A DNA stretch of 64,000 nucleotides, from positions 41,423 to 105,422 of the forward strand of contig JALGXW010000009.1 of assembly GCA_029821875.1 (NCBI GenBank), given 5' to 3'. Every line of letters starts with the position of its first letter. The stretch's first letter is position 1. The position numbers were made by a program, and so were the translations under genes. Under the pieces are notes generated by a model. The model worked only from the letters and a program-made list of their open reading frames with translations, was not told the origin of the DNA and made no database searches. Of this stretch, positions 36,801 to 44,517 are shown in pieces. The DNA is from Candidatus Hebobacterum abditum. GTDB taxonomy: Bacteria > Armatimonadota > Hebobacteria > Hebobacterales > Hebobacteraceae.

Positions 36801-37376
36801 GCAGAGGGCATTGGGCGGACCTACGAGTTGCGCTATCAGCGGCAAGGAGGCCGGTCGAGCACGGTGACCACCGCACTCGCCTACCAGGAGGTATCGGACC
36901 TGCTGATCGATGTAGAGGACCCCGCATGGACCGGCCTTCCGACCCGGGTGTTGGTGGACCAGGGGGATCGGTGGGTCGCCGACGCCGCCTACGAGCAATG
37001 GATCTCTGACACCATCTCCGGTCGTGTGTGGGTGCGATGGCAGTCGAGTTGTGGGGACTTCCCCGAGCTGCACGTGAGCGGAACTGAGTGGCCCTACGCC
37101 CCTGAGTGGCAGACGGGCGCGAGCTTCGACTACATCGACGCCGCGTGGCGCATCGGGCTCGAGCCTGTCTTCGTAGGCGACCGTTACGCAGACCCGGAGA
37201 ACACCCAGAGTGTCGACGGCTACTCGATCCTCAACCTGCGGGCCCGGTACCAGCGTAACCTGCGTCAGAACTACTTCCTGCATGTGATGAATCTCACCGG
37301 GAAGGACTACGAGACCTTCGCCGGATTCCCTCAGCCCGGCCGGACTCTTCTTGTCGGGCTGGAGTATCGCTACTGA
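33831..37376 (+). CDS. FecR domain-TPR array-outer-membrane beta-barrel fusion protein
   Basis: A 1181-residue envelope protein. Signal peptide: residues 1-36 ending SGTAHA. FecR-type domain: about 43-170 (SARGRVEIQTGG, TLGRVWASITG, AEGTTFQLEVSEDG). About 13 tetratricopeptide repeats: about 225-690 (units such as NLGGVYASLGRMDDAIDHLE). The last about 490 residues show alternating polar/aromatic beta strands (QFVFFGTFFDRESG, LTLGGYWGREGD, YELRYQRQGGRS) and end RTLLVGLEYRY, with the terminal aromatic residue of outer-membrane barrels. This suggests a porin or TonB-dependent-receptor-like barrel with a periplasmic TPR scaffold. It overlaps the CHASE2 cyclase and is followed 21 bases later by a lipoprotein. 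FecR fused to TPR and barrel is unusual. Confidence 0.85.
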   Translation: MRTRLLFRASPTRWCLLWMGLGFLSLCLLSGTAHARKARKPTFTLQSARGRVEIQTGGKGAWRAIGRGVREASPGDHIRTGSNGSLHIVTNDGARIALGPETEVVLREPDRPRGWRVTLGRVWASITGRQRLEVRAPGAIAAAEGTTFQLEVSEDGTTVLTVAEGTVQFFNELGSVTVLGSQQSTARVGEAPTRPIVVDPSSLTAWEANLQTLIIALECPLVSTDPARLEQELSQRQQAVKDRPEEAAARAALAEVLLDLYRTDEAVAEAQRAVELTPDQTALRGVLGYALLQAGRPGEAGEQFSLASKAEPDEARWQVGLALVALGQRDAEPAVELLRRAGELVPGDASPRACLAAAYLRAGDLERAAASASEAVSLDPESSLANTYLAYVHLAQGKTDEAVTSASRAVSEAPRSALAREALGTALMFAGQFPDAGQELDQALELNPASASAHLARAKLLAAEGELEVALQEAQVAVALDPQSAPARSTLGLLFLLNKDSQRAGRQFEQALAVDPSLSEARTGWGAVLFRRGRFREAMEQQKLAVSLDTDSASAQNNLGGVYASLGRMDDAIDHLERAIQLQPGWGLPYANLAVVHLEENRFREALDAGERALALGERSPFVHTVLARIYMSQGRAGRAFAELRQAVALDKLYPQAHYQLAQLYLGQDRSRDAVREIVGSVIADPSAMLETRLYARTENTLALGSYDRFHDDGHHSGQASDGELSYFGSWLLDDNDGWREVNQDAREVFFEGIAGHQSQPGRQFVFFGTFFDRESGLPGPETGASLGDPDDRRDFSGYQTLVAYREQLSPAVKGTFKYSYTESDFRSLNPGSMTGADTNPFRDLRNESSRHSPEIRLDAVVNGHSSLSAGYARLSDETKSYGVASVFDPGTGEIIPAPFGVKTDYTTDTMWLEAGTDFSDRFHLTLGGYWGREGDASRVGSPKVVALYRPDRSTWWSFVMNPIFRSDASELAPVEALADPKGLSYLNFGAEGIGRTYELRYQRQGGRSSTVTTALAYQEVSDLLIDVEDPAWTGLPTRVLVDQGDRWVADAAYEQWISDTISGRVWVRWQSSCGDFPELHVSGTEWPYAPEWQTGASFDYIDAAWRIGLEPVFVGDRYADPENTQSVDGYSILNLRARYQRNLRQNYFLHVMNLTGKDYETFAGFPQPGRTLLVGLEYRY

Positions 37377-37397
37377 GCAGTTCGGAAGGAGGAGTCG

Positions 37398-38540
37398 ATG
37401 AAACTAGCACTGCGGCGCTTCTGTGTACCTGCGACTGTGTTGCTCGCACTGGTCGTCGCAGGCTGCCCTGCAGGCCATGCCCAGGAGTCTCTGTCGGCAG
37501 TCCCCGGCCAGATTGCCGCGGCGATGTATGTCCAGCAGTGGAGCCAGATCCTTTGGGGCCTTGTCACCACGCAGACCGGAACGGAGATACCATCGTTCGG
37601 CGAGCCCGTCTTCGATCCGGATGGTTCGGTCACCCAGACATTCACGGCCGCAGACGGAACCGAAGTCGTCCTCACGTTGCTCCCGGACGGCTCGGCCCGT
37701 CTCGACATCACCTACGCAGATGGCACCACCCAGACCGTCATCCAATCGGTTCCCAGGTTCGACGGTGTGTCGGTGACCACCATCCACTGGAGCGTCACCT
37801 CGAGCGATGGGCTCTCCGTCGAGTACACGAGCATTGTTGACGACCGCGACACCATCTTCGATGAGAGTGACGACATCACGCAGCTGCTGGGTTCCTCCGT
37901 GTTGCCCGAAGGGATCACCCAGGAATTCGACGTGCTGAGCGCCGACGGACTAACCGAAGTGCACTCCAGCCAGAGCGACGGCTCGATCTTCACCTTGGCT
38001 GTGCCCTTGGCGTTCCCCGACTTCGCGCTGCCCGATCTCTCCCAGAGCGCGAGTGGCACCTACATTGGCCTCGGCGTCAGCGTGCAGTTCATGTTGACCC
38101 CGACGCCGAAGTATCCCACCCGCTGGGCCGCTCTCTTGGCTGACCTGGGTGATGGGATGACTGGCACGTTCTCTCTCAACAGCGATTTCTCTGGCTTCGG
38201 CCAGTTGACCGAGAGCAGTCCATGGGGTGAGAGACTGGTGGCCCTGATCTCGTGGACGCAAGACGGAGACACTCACGTCTACTTGCTGAGTGGTCAGGAC
38301 CGCCACATGGGGCCTGCGGGAGCTTCCCTAGACTACCTCGAGCACCGATGGCAGACTCTAACAGCATTGTTGGCCCCGGCCCCGGGCGTCGGCTTGAATG
38401 CTGGTAGACCCGGCCGGCCCCGGAGGGCGCCCCGCCTGCGCACTGGCCCACTGGGTCCGTCGAGAACGCTCCGCGGCGCGCTGGGACCGGCTTCCCGCCT
38501 TGGGACTCAGCGCGGTCCTGGGCAGCGGACCCTGCCCTAG
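37398..38540 (+). CDS. Predicted lipoprotein of unknown function
   Basis: 380 residues from the ATG at 37398, with GGAAGGAGGAG upstream. The N-terminus is a lipoprotein signal, LLALVVAGC, with Cys at the lipobox. The mature part is Thr/Ser/Asp-rich and beta-strand-like (TFTAADGTEVVLTLLPDGSA; a repeating DG.. turn pattern resembling YD/RHS-type short repeats), without a family I recognise. The last about 50 residues (from GLNAGRPGRPRRAPR) are Pro/Arg-rich and unlike the rest, so a frameshift near 38395 or a spurious tail is possible. It is the third gene of the cyclase/FecR-TPR operon, probably the outer-membrane partner of the barrel protein. Confidence 0.75.
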   Translation: MKLALRRFCVPATVLLALVVAGCPAGHAQESLSAVPGQIAAAMYVQQWSQILWGLVTTQTGTEIPSFGEPVFDPDGSVTQTFTAADGTEVVLTLLPDGSARLDITYADGTTQTVIQSVPRFDGVSVTTIHWSVTSSDGLSVEYTSIVDDRDTIFDESDDITQLLGSSVLPEGITQEFDVLSADGLTEVHSSQSDGSIFTLAVPLAFPDFALPDLSQSASGTYIGLGVSVQFMLTPTPKYPTRWAALLADLGDGMTGTFSLNSDFSGFGQLTESSPWGERLVALISWTQDGDTHVYLLSGQDRHMGPAGASLDYLEHRWQTLTALLAPAPGVGLNAGRPGRPRRAPRLRTGPLGPSRTLRGALGPASRLGTQRGPGQRTLP

Positions 38541-38914
38541 TCTGGGGGCCTGGCCAACAGACGTCGAACTGGTGACGCTCGATGATCGCACATGGCCCCG
38601 CTCGCTCCCGAGCGGGGCCTCGACGTGCCGGGGATCCTGGCGGAGCGTGAGCAGCCCTGCTCTGCCCTGATAGCCTTCCAGCTACTGGGCGCTCGCCGGT
38701 GTGGGTGCATCGCCGACTTGGCTCTGGAGCGGCCGAACCACAACACACGGCAAGCTTCGGGAGTCCAGCAGGTTCCTGCCGGCCTAACTGCCCCAGTGTT
38801 GCGCCCGAGGCCCGGAGCCGGACACACTTGCCTTCACGCCATAAAGGGGAGGGCTCGCGGGCCAACGGTGAGCCCTGGCGAGCGCCAGGTGATGAGGGCG
38901 AGGCCGCCGGCCGC
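38541..38914. other. Intergenic stretch between convergent genes
   Basis: About 370 bases with no supported gene. The only clear feature is the strong hairpin at 38594-38619. Confidence 0.5.
38594..38619. terminator. Hairpin terminator between convergent operons
   Basis: GGCCCCGCTCG, CTCC loop, CGAGCGGGGCC: a perfect 11-bp stem, 53 bases after the lipoprotein stop and facing the minus-strand response regulator. No T-run follows; probably a bidirectional or Rho-assisted terminator. Confidence 0.6.
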
Positions 38915-39322
38915 CTAGCGCCCCAAAACTTGGTTGATGGTCTTCATCAGGTCGTCGACCTGGATCGGCTTGTCAAGCCAGCCTTGCACTGGCAGGTACT
39001 CCCCAGGCTGGTAGGTCCCGTCGGTCTCGTCGGGGTAGAAGCGCAGTTCGGTCGTCTGGTGGATGCCGGTAGCCATGACTATGGGGACATTCCTCAGCGA
39101 TTCGTCTTCCAGCTGCCGCATCTTCCAGACCAGATGGAATCCCTCAGTGCCCTCGGGCATCATGACATCTACGATCATCAACTCCGGTTTGGAGTCGACG
39201 GCGGCCGCCTCGGCCTCTTCCTTCGATCCGGCCGTCACAACTTCGTGCCCATTGGCCTCCAGGGCGAGCTTAAGCGCCTGGGCAACTTTGGGCTCGTCGT
39301 CCACCACCAGTATCTTCGCCAT
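38915..39322 (-). CDS. Single-domain CheY-like response regulator
   Basis: 135 residues, receiver domain only. The acidic pair D8-D9 (ILVVDDE), phosphoacceptor D52 (IVDVMMPEG), T85 (VMATG) and K118 (WLDKPI) are all present. Between T85 and K118 there is an extended loop (HQTTELRFYPDETDGTY...) longer than in CheY, which may be a specific contact surface. ATG at 39322 has AGGAGG six bases upstream. It is on the same strand as the GAF histidine kinase at 40471-41823, which is the natural partner; the two are separated by the isomerase gene and a 259-base spacer that shows no feature. Confidence 0.93.
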   Translation of the reverse strand: MAKILVVDDEPKVAQALKLALEANGHEVVTAGSKEEAEAAAVDSKPELMIVDVMMPEGTEGFHLVWKMRQLEDESLRNVPIVMATGIHQTTELRFYPDETDGTYQPGEYLPVQGWLDKPIQVDDLMKTINQVLGR

Positions 39323-39581
39323 CCGATCCCTCCTCGGTTCACTCTAGAGATAGTCCGGCCGGAGCATCGTGCCTTGGCCGCTGATCATGGGCCCGCGATA
39401 CGAGGGAGGCCTCTGCAGCCAGTGCCCTGTTCCGGCCCTCGGCTCATCCCGCTGCTCTTCCGCGTCCGCCCTCGCGGCAACGGCGAGGAGCCGGTCCGGG
39501 CAGGGCCATTGCGCCGCCGACAAGGTCATTTATGACAGGCAGCAGCGCGGTCCTTCTTTCTGCAACGGGAAAGGGCCGACC

Positions 39582-40415
39582 TCAGGCAAGTCGAGGCGCG
39601 CGCTGTCCGTGCCCTTGCAGGGCCGCGCGAACCGACCGGAGCGCCTCCTCGAGCGATGTCGTGGCCGGAGGAACGGCTTCCAGCGTCACAGGCAGGTCGT
39701 AGCCGACCTCGTCGAGGGCGGTGAAGAATTCATCCCACTTGGGGTGGGTGACGTCCGGGAAGAGGTGGGCGTCGTCCGTATGGTCGTTGCCGTGCCAGTG
39801 AATGCCGAACATGCGGTCGCCCAGGGCGCGAATGTAGTCACCGGGAGGACCCTCGCCCAACATCGCGTGGCCGGTATCCAGACAGAACCCAACGACTGCA
39901 GGATCGAGGGCGTCGAGCACCGATTCCACCTCCGCCAGGGATCCACCGAGGTGGTCAGGTTGCAGGTTCTCCACAGCGATCTTCGTTCCCGCGTCTTGCG
40001 CGACCTCGGCCAGCTCTGCCAGACTCGCGCGGCTCTGGGCCAGCCGTCCTTCGCCACGATCGCGCACGCCGGGGTGAACGGTGACATGATGGGCGCGCAG
40101 CCGACCGGCCGTCCTGATGACCTTCTTGCGGTTGTGCAGCACACGTGCCCGTTTGGCGTCGTCCGGCTGCGAGATATCCCACGCCTCCTCGCTCGGATTG
40201 GAGAACGCGCAGTGGAGCGAATGCACCTCGAGCGGCAGCTCGCGAACGACCTGGGCCAGAGCGTTCATCGCCGCGTCGTCGGTGAGATCAAGGTGCGTGT
40301 CCGGCGCGTCGCCATGCAGTTCTACCAGCCGCACGCCGGCCGCGGCGAGTTGCTGGAGCGTCTTCGATATGGGTTGGGACATGGAGAAGAAGGTGGGTAT
40401 GACGATCTCTCTCAT
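39582..40415 (-). CDS. Sugar phosphate isomerase/epimerase-like TIM-barrel protein
   Basis: 277 residues of the AP-endonuclease-2/xylose isomerase-like fold. Metal-binding residues appear in TVHPGVRDRG, IAVENLQPDHLGG, GFCLDTGHAML and FGIHWHGNDHTDDAH, with the last Glu in TLEAVPP. Such enzymes isomerise or epimerise sugars or their phosphates in the cytoplasm. It follows the GAF histidine kinase by 55 bases and precedes the response regulator, so it could share their transcript. The substrate is unknown. Confidence 0.88.
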   Translation of the reverse strand: MREIVIPTFFSMSQPISKTLQQLAAAGVRLVELHGDAPDTHLDLTDDAAMNALAQVVRELPLEVHSLHCAFSNPSEEAWDISQPDDAKRARVLHNRKKVIRTAGRLRAHHVTVHPGVRDRGEGRLAQSRASLAELAEVAQDAGTKIAVENLQPDHLGGSLAEVESVLDALDPAVVGFCLDTGHAMLGEGPPGDYIRALGDRMFGIHWHGNDHTDDAHLFPDVTHPKWDEFFTALDEVGYDLPVTLEAVPPATTSLEEALRSVRAALQGHGQRAPRLA

Positions 40416-40470
40416 CGGGGGTTCTGTGACTCCTTTCGCGTTTGGGCAGAATCGGGACTAGACATCGGCA

Positions 40471-41823
40471 TCATTGGGGGGGGCGCTCCAGCGGTATGCG
40501 GCAGCAGATCGTCGTGCCGACGCCCGGTTCGCTCTGCACTTCGACCGTTCCGCTGTGGGCGTCGACGACATCCTTGACAATTCGCGTTCCAAGGCCCGTT
40601 CCCATCGGTTTCGTGCTAACAGCTTCGTCGGTGAACAGCTTCGCCTTCACATGGTCCGGGATGCCCGGTCCCGTGTCCGTACATTCCATGGTAATGAAGT
40701 TCCCGCCAGGGAACTCGCCAGCGGCCACGCCGTCGCAGCGAAAGGTAACCATGTCTCCATCGTCGCAGGCGTCGATGGCGTTCAGGATGAGGTTGTATAC
40801 CGCATTGTAGATCTGCTTTCCATCCACCATTGCCGGAGGCAGCTCGCGAGCCGCCTCGATGGTAAGCGTGACACCCTTACGCTGCGCCTGAGGACCCAAC
40901 ATGGCCCCAACGCGCTGCGCGATCGGGACAATGACGACGGGCTCGAAGTGCGGCTCGGACACTCTCCCCTTGACAGCGGCCGAGATCTGGGCCATGCGCT
41001 GCTGCACGACATCGCACCCCTCGAGGATCATCTCAACAATGTCCGGGTACAGCTCGCGCAGCTTATCCATAGTACCCGCGATCTCTGCGGCCTGATCTCC
41101 CGTCTGGCCCTGCCTCCCCAAACACTCGTCGAACGTCTGGAAGCAGTCGTTGGCGATCATCTCCAACGTTTGGGCGCCGGTCATCGGCGGGGTGATCATG
41201 TTCTTCACATCGTGGCTGATGTTCCCGATGAAGCGCACGACCGTCGCTAGGCGGGCCTCCTCGTGGAGGCGGACCGTCGTGATCGCCACCGCAATCTGGG
41301 CCGCGATGATCTCTATCAGGTTGATGTCATGCTCGTCGAACTGCCCCCCACCTCGCTTGTTGAGGACCTGCATCACGCCCAGGGGATCGGTCTCCGGCGA
41401 CATGAGCGGAACCGTCACCATGTTCCGGGTGACGTAGTCGATCTTCTCTGCCACCTCCCGCAGGTGGGCCCGCTCTGTCCCAACGTCCTCGGACACGAAG
41501 GTCCGACCCGACTGAAACACCATCCCAGCAAGTCCCTGGTCTAGCTCGAGCTCGGTGCCCATCAGCTCGTCAGCCTTCTCTCCCACCACGTACTGGAAGA
41601 CGAGCTTCTCCTTGGCTGGATCGTATAGCAGGATGGAGCCGGCCTCCGCGTGGGCCAGCGTGAGGCTGGTATTGAGCGCCTCTCGGACGAGGTGCTCGAC
41701 TTCCGTGGCAGTGCTGAGGCTGACCGCTATGCGCCGGACAGCATCAAGCTGCCGCTCCAGTTCCGACATCTCGCGCCGGAGGTCCTCGACGCTGTCGGCT
41801 CCGCCATCCATGGCCCTTCCCAT
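40471..41823 (-). CDS. Soluble GAF-domain histidine kinase
   Basis: 450 residues, no membrane segment. A short coiled coil (about 10-35; EDLRREMSELERQLDAVRR) leads into a GAF domain (about 35-185), then an H-box (NISHDVKNMI, His near 202), a helical dimerisation stretch and a HATPase_c domain with N-box YNLILNAIDACDDG, G1 CTDTGPGIP and G2 GTGLGTRIVKDVV. The coupling of a long helical insert between H-box and ATPase domain is typical of kinases that read metabolites or redox state. The CheY-like protein at 38915 is its likely target. ATG 41823 is used; an ATG at 41811 is the alternative. Confidence 0.92.
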   Translation of the reverse strand: MGRAMDGGADSVEDLRREMSELERQLDAVRRIAVSLSTATEVEHLVREALNTSLTLAHAEAGSILLYDPAKEKLVFQYVVGEKADELMGTELELDQGLAGMVFQSGRTFVSEDVGTERAHLREVAEKIDYVTRNMVTVPLMSPETDPLGVMQVLNKRGGGQFDEHDINLIEIIAAQIAVAITTVRLHEEARLATVVRFIGNISHDVKNMITPPMTGAQTLEMIANDCFQTFDECLGRQGQTGDQAAEIAGTMDKLRELYPDIVEMILEGCDVVQQRMAQISAAVKGRVSEPHFEPVVIVPIAQRVGAMLGPQAQRKGVTLTIEAARELPPAMVDGKQIYNAVYNLILNAIDACDDGDMVTFRCDGVAAGEFPGGNFITMECTDTGPGIPDHVKAKLFTDEAVSTKPMGTGLGTRIVKDVVDAHSGTVEVQSEPGVGTTICCRIPLERPPQ

Positions 41824-42186
41824 CCTGCGGCGCTCCAGGTCTCCTCTGTTGCGCTGGAGGACACCAATACGTGGCTGGGCTTCCCAGGTGCAGACATCAG
41901 GTCCATTTCTGGACGAGCCTGCGCCATCCTCCCGTGCCCACTAGGGACTCTGTCCGAGGACCCGGACGCGCTGGCGTCCATCCCCGAGCAGTCGCCCCGT
42001 CAGGACGGCAGTCGTCCCGTCCCGCAGGTGGGGTCATCTGACGCGAGCCGTGGCCTCAGGGGTCGCCGACGCGCGCGGCCGCTGTCGACTGTTGGCCGAG
42101 CCGGCCGCGCCACGGCCTTGAGTGCCCTCGAGAGGATTTTCGCTGCGATTCGACACAGAGACTATGCTACACTACAGGCTCGTGAT
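41824..42186. other. Divergent intergenic region
   Basis: About 360 bases between the histidine kinase and the MFS transporter. The plus-strand ORF that runs through it (41650 onward) is an upstream extension of the transporter frame with no protein character. It holds the promoter candidate at 42139-42168. Confidence 0.5.
42139..42168 (+). promoter_or_regulatory. Weak promoter for the MFS transporter
   Basis: TTCGCT, 18 bases, TATGCT. The -10 is good, the -35 poor. The start would lie about 12 bases before the ATG at 42187, giving a very short leader. Confidence 0.35.
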
Positions 42187-43341
42187 ATGAGGTTCTCGCG
42201 TCTGACCTACAGCTTGGCTCTCGTCTTCCTGTGCTATGGCGCAATCGTGTTTGCGTTTGGCCCGTGCCTCACCTCAATGGCGGATACCTTTGCCGTCCCC
42301 GTGGGTCGGCTGGGCCTGATCTTCACGCTCTACGCCGTCGGCCTGATACCATCGGTTCTTCTCAATGGCTATCTGTCGGAGGTGATGGGCCGGCGCTGGC
42401 TCCAGCTCGGCACTATGGGACTGATGGCCGCTGGATGCGCTCTCTTCGGCGTAGTCGCGAGCGTGGGTGGGCCGAGCAGCTTCCCGGCCGCGCTCGCCGC
42501 CATGGTGTTGCTCGGATACGGCGCGGGCGGCATCGAGGCCGTGACGAATGTGCTTGTCACCGATGACAACCAGCCGAGTCCGGCCTTCGCCCTCAACGCC
42601 ACCCACGCGTTCTTCGCTATCGGGGCCGTTCTCTCGCCCCTCGCGGTGAGCTTCCTGCTGCGGTCCGGCCTGCCGTGGGAATGGGTCTTCTTCGGGGGGG
42701 CCGCGCTGCTTGTCGTTCTCATCTTCGTGCTGCTGCCGCAGCGCATGCCGCGCCCGGCAAGCGATCCGGTCCCGCCTCTGGCTGCGGTCGGGCTGCTGAG
42801 ATCTCCGCTGGTGCTGCTGCTGTTGGCTGCTATCACGCTGTATGTAGGCGCGGAGGTGGGCCTCTCTGCCTGGGTGAGTCCCCTGATGGAGACGGTGCTC
42901 GGCACGCGGCGCGACCTCGCCGGCCTGTCCGTGTCGGTCTTCTGGTCGCTGATGATCGTCGGCCGCTTTGCCGTGGGCGCTTTATCGGTGAAGTTGCGTC
43001 CTGCCCCGCTGCTCTTTGTGCTGGCCCTTGGGAGCGCCCTCAGCTCGGCCGGGGTGGCCTATGCAGGAAGTCCCGCGCAGTGCCTCGTCGCGACGGGCCT
43101 CGCGGGTCTATTCATGTCGGGGATCTTCGCCTTGGTCCTGGTCGACGCGTCTCGCAGCTTCCCAGAGCGTATTGGATCAGTGTATGGGATCATCATGGCC
43201 GGTGTCGGTGTCGGGTCGCTGATCATCCCCGCGGCGATGGGATGGATCTCTGAGGCCGCGGGGATGCGCACCGCGATGTTGGTCCCGGCCGGTCTCATGG
43301 CGGCGCTGGCAGCTGGCTACATCGGACGGTGGTCGCGGTGA
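42187..43341 (+). CDS. Major facilitator superfamily transporter
   Basis: 384 residues with about 12 hydrophobic helices. MFS character is shown by the MF loop-like motif SEVMGRRWLQLGTMGL after helix 2 and the two-fold symmetric hydropathy. The start is ATG 42187 (RFSRLTYSLALVFLCYG); the track start at 41650 adds a non-membrane extension and is rejected. It resembles the sugar-transporting FucP-like or general MFS group; the neighbouring hydroxypyruvate-isomerase-like and GH3 genes suggest a sugar or sugar acid as substrate, which is inference. Confidence 0.9.
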   Translation: MRFSRLTYSLALVFLCYGAIVFAFGPCLTSMADTFAVPVGRLGLIFTLYAVGLIPSVLLNGYLSEVMGRRWLQLGTMGLMAAGCALFGVVASVGGPSSFPAALAAMVLLGYGAGGIEAVTNVLVTDDNQPSPAFALNATHAFFAIGAVLSPLAVSFLLRSGLPWEWVFFGGAALLVVLIFVLLPQRMPRPASDPVPPLAAVGLLRSPLVLLLLAAITLYVGAEVGLSAWVSPLMETVLGTRRDLAGLSVSVFWSLMIVGRFAVGALSVKLRPAPLLFVLALGSALSSAGVAYAGSPAQCLVATGLAGLFMSGIFALVLVDASRSFPERIGSVYGIIMAGVGVGSLIIPAAMGWISEAAGMRTAMLVPAGLMAALAAGYIGRWSR

Positions 43342-43369
43342 GAATCGAAGCCAGGGGCCGTCCGCGTTC

Positions 43370-44149
43370 CTACTCCTGGTCGCAAAGGGAGAAGGTGCGC
43401 CGAAGCGCCTCGACAGGGTCGCCCTTGGGCTGGAACTCGTGGCCGACGTAGAGGCCGTAGTCGGTCTCCGCGATGGCTCGGCAGATGCCTGAATAGCTGA
43501 GTTCCTGGGCGTCGTCCATGTCGCGCCGGCCGGGGTTGCCGGCGGTGTGGAAGTGTCCGATCCACTGGATGTTGTCGCGGATGGTGCGGATGATGTCCCC
43601 CTCCATGATCTGCATGTGATAGATGTCGTAGAGGATCTTGATGCGGGGGCTGCTCACCTGCTCGCAGACGGCGACTGCCCAGCTCGTGTGGTCGCAGTCG
43701 TACCCGGGATGATCCACCTTGGAGTTGAGGACCTCGAGGTTGAGGTTCACGCCTTTCTCCTCCGCGTACGGGGCGACGCGCCTGAGGCCCTCCGCGGTAA
43801 CGTCGATGGCCTCCTCCGCGCTTCGGCCGGGTTGACGGTTTCCACTGAGGCAGATGATCCCCGGCACGTCGAGTCGAGCGGCGGCATCGATGGATTCCTT
43901 GAGTTGCTCTTCGACCGCGTCATGGTCGTCTCGGTCATTGAGCGCGCCCTTCCCGAAGCCGCCGAACGTGGCGATGGCGAGGCCATGGCCCTTGACGAGT
44001 GCGGCCTTCTCTTCGAACTCCTCGTCCCGGCCCCAGAACTCGACCGCCGCGTAGCCGATGTCCACGGCTGCCTTGCAGATTGCCTCCAGCGTCATGCCGG
44101 CCGAACCGGCCTCGAACATGGGCACACAGATGGATTGCCTGATGCGCAT
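43370..44149 (-). CDS. Hydroxypyruvate isomerase-like TIM-barrel protein
   Basis: 259 residues. The family blocks are clear: QSICVPMFEA at the start, AAVEFWGRDEE, NLEVLNSKVDHPG with the metal Glu, ILYDIYHMQIMEGDIIRTI, GHFHTAGNPGRRDMDD and VGHEFQPKGDP with the last Glu. Hydroxypyruvate isomerases (Hyi) interconvert hydroxypyruvate and tartronate semialdehyde, but the wider family includes tagatose and erythrulose epimerases. GGAG lies six bases before the ATG. It is convergent with the MFS gene, with only 28 bases between them. Confidence 0.88.
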   Translation of the reverse strand: MRIRQSICVPMFEAGSAGMTLEAICKAAVDIGYAAVEFWGRDEEFEEKAALVKGHGLAIATFGGFGKGALNDRDDHDAVEEQLKESIDAAARLDVPGIICLSGNRQPGRSAEEAIDVTAEGLRRVAPYAEEKGVNLNLEVLNSKVDHPGYDCDHTSWAVAVCEQVSSPRIKILYDIYHMQIMEGDIIRTIRDNIQWIGHFHTAGNPGRRDMDDAQELSYSGICRAIAETDYGLYVGHEFQPKGDPVEALRRTFSLCDQE

Positions 44150-44517
44150 GTGTGTCTCCTCAGTCTCCGGAAGATGTCGGGTCTACGCTTCGGGCTTGAC
44201 CGGCTTACCCGTCGCCATTCACTCGCTGGCGGCGCCCGCGTTGACACCCCACGAACAGCGGACTCCCCGTCCAGGACGTCCTACATGCCGGTTCCTGGCG
44301 CAGCGCCCGACTCAGCTTCTGTCCGGCCGCGGGCAACCCTTCAGGGCGCGATGGGAGACGGGCCGACGGGGTCGGCGCTTCCCGCGGCAGTCAACGGCCC
44401 GCAGGTGAAGGACGGCGCGCTGCGGAACTCGACTGACCGCGGCGTGTCCAGGGCGATCTGGCAGGCTCTGTCAGTTGACGGTTGCCGGGCCGCCAGGACG
44501 CGGGAACGGAGGCATCG
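44150..44517. other. Divergent intergenic region, no gene seen
   Basis: About 370 bases between the isomerase and the GH3 gene. One TTGACA occurs near 44242 but without a matching -10. I saw no operator matching the TGWAANCGNTNWCA sites. Confidence 0.45.

Noticed and set aside
36024-37283. 419-residue minus-strand ORF opposite the FecR-TPR-barrel gene
   Set aside because: Shadow of the real gene; no motif, no ribosome binding site and it lies wholly inside a coding frame supported by domains.
41650-42186. Upstream extension of the MFS transporter ORF
   Set aside because: Overlaps the histidine kinase gene in antisense and is not membrane-like; the ATG at 42187 starts directly with the first helix.
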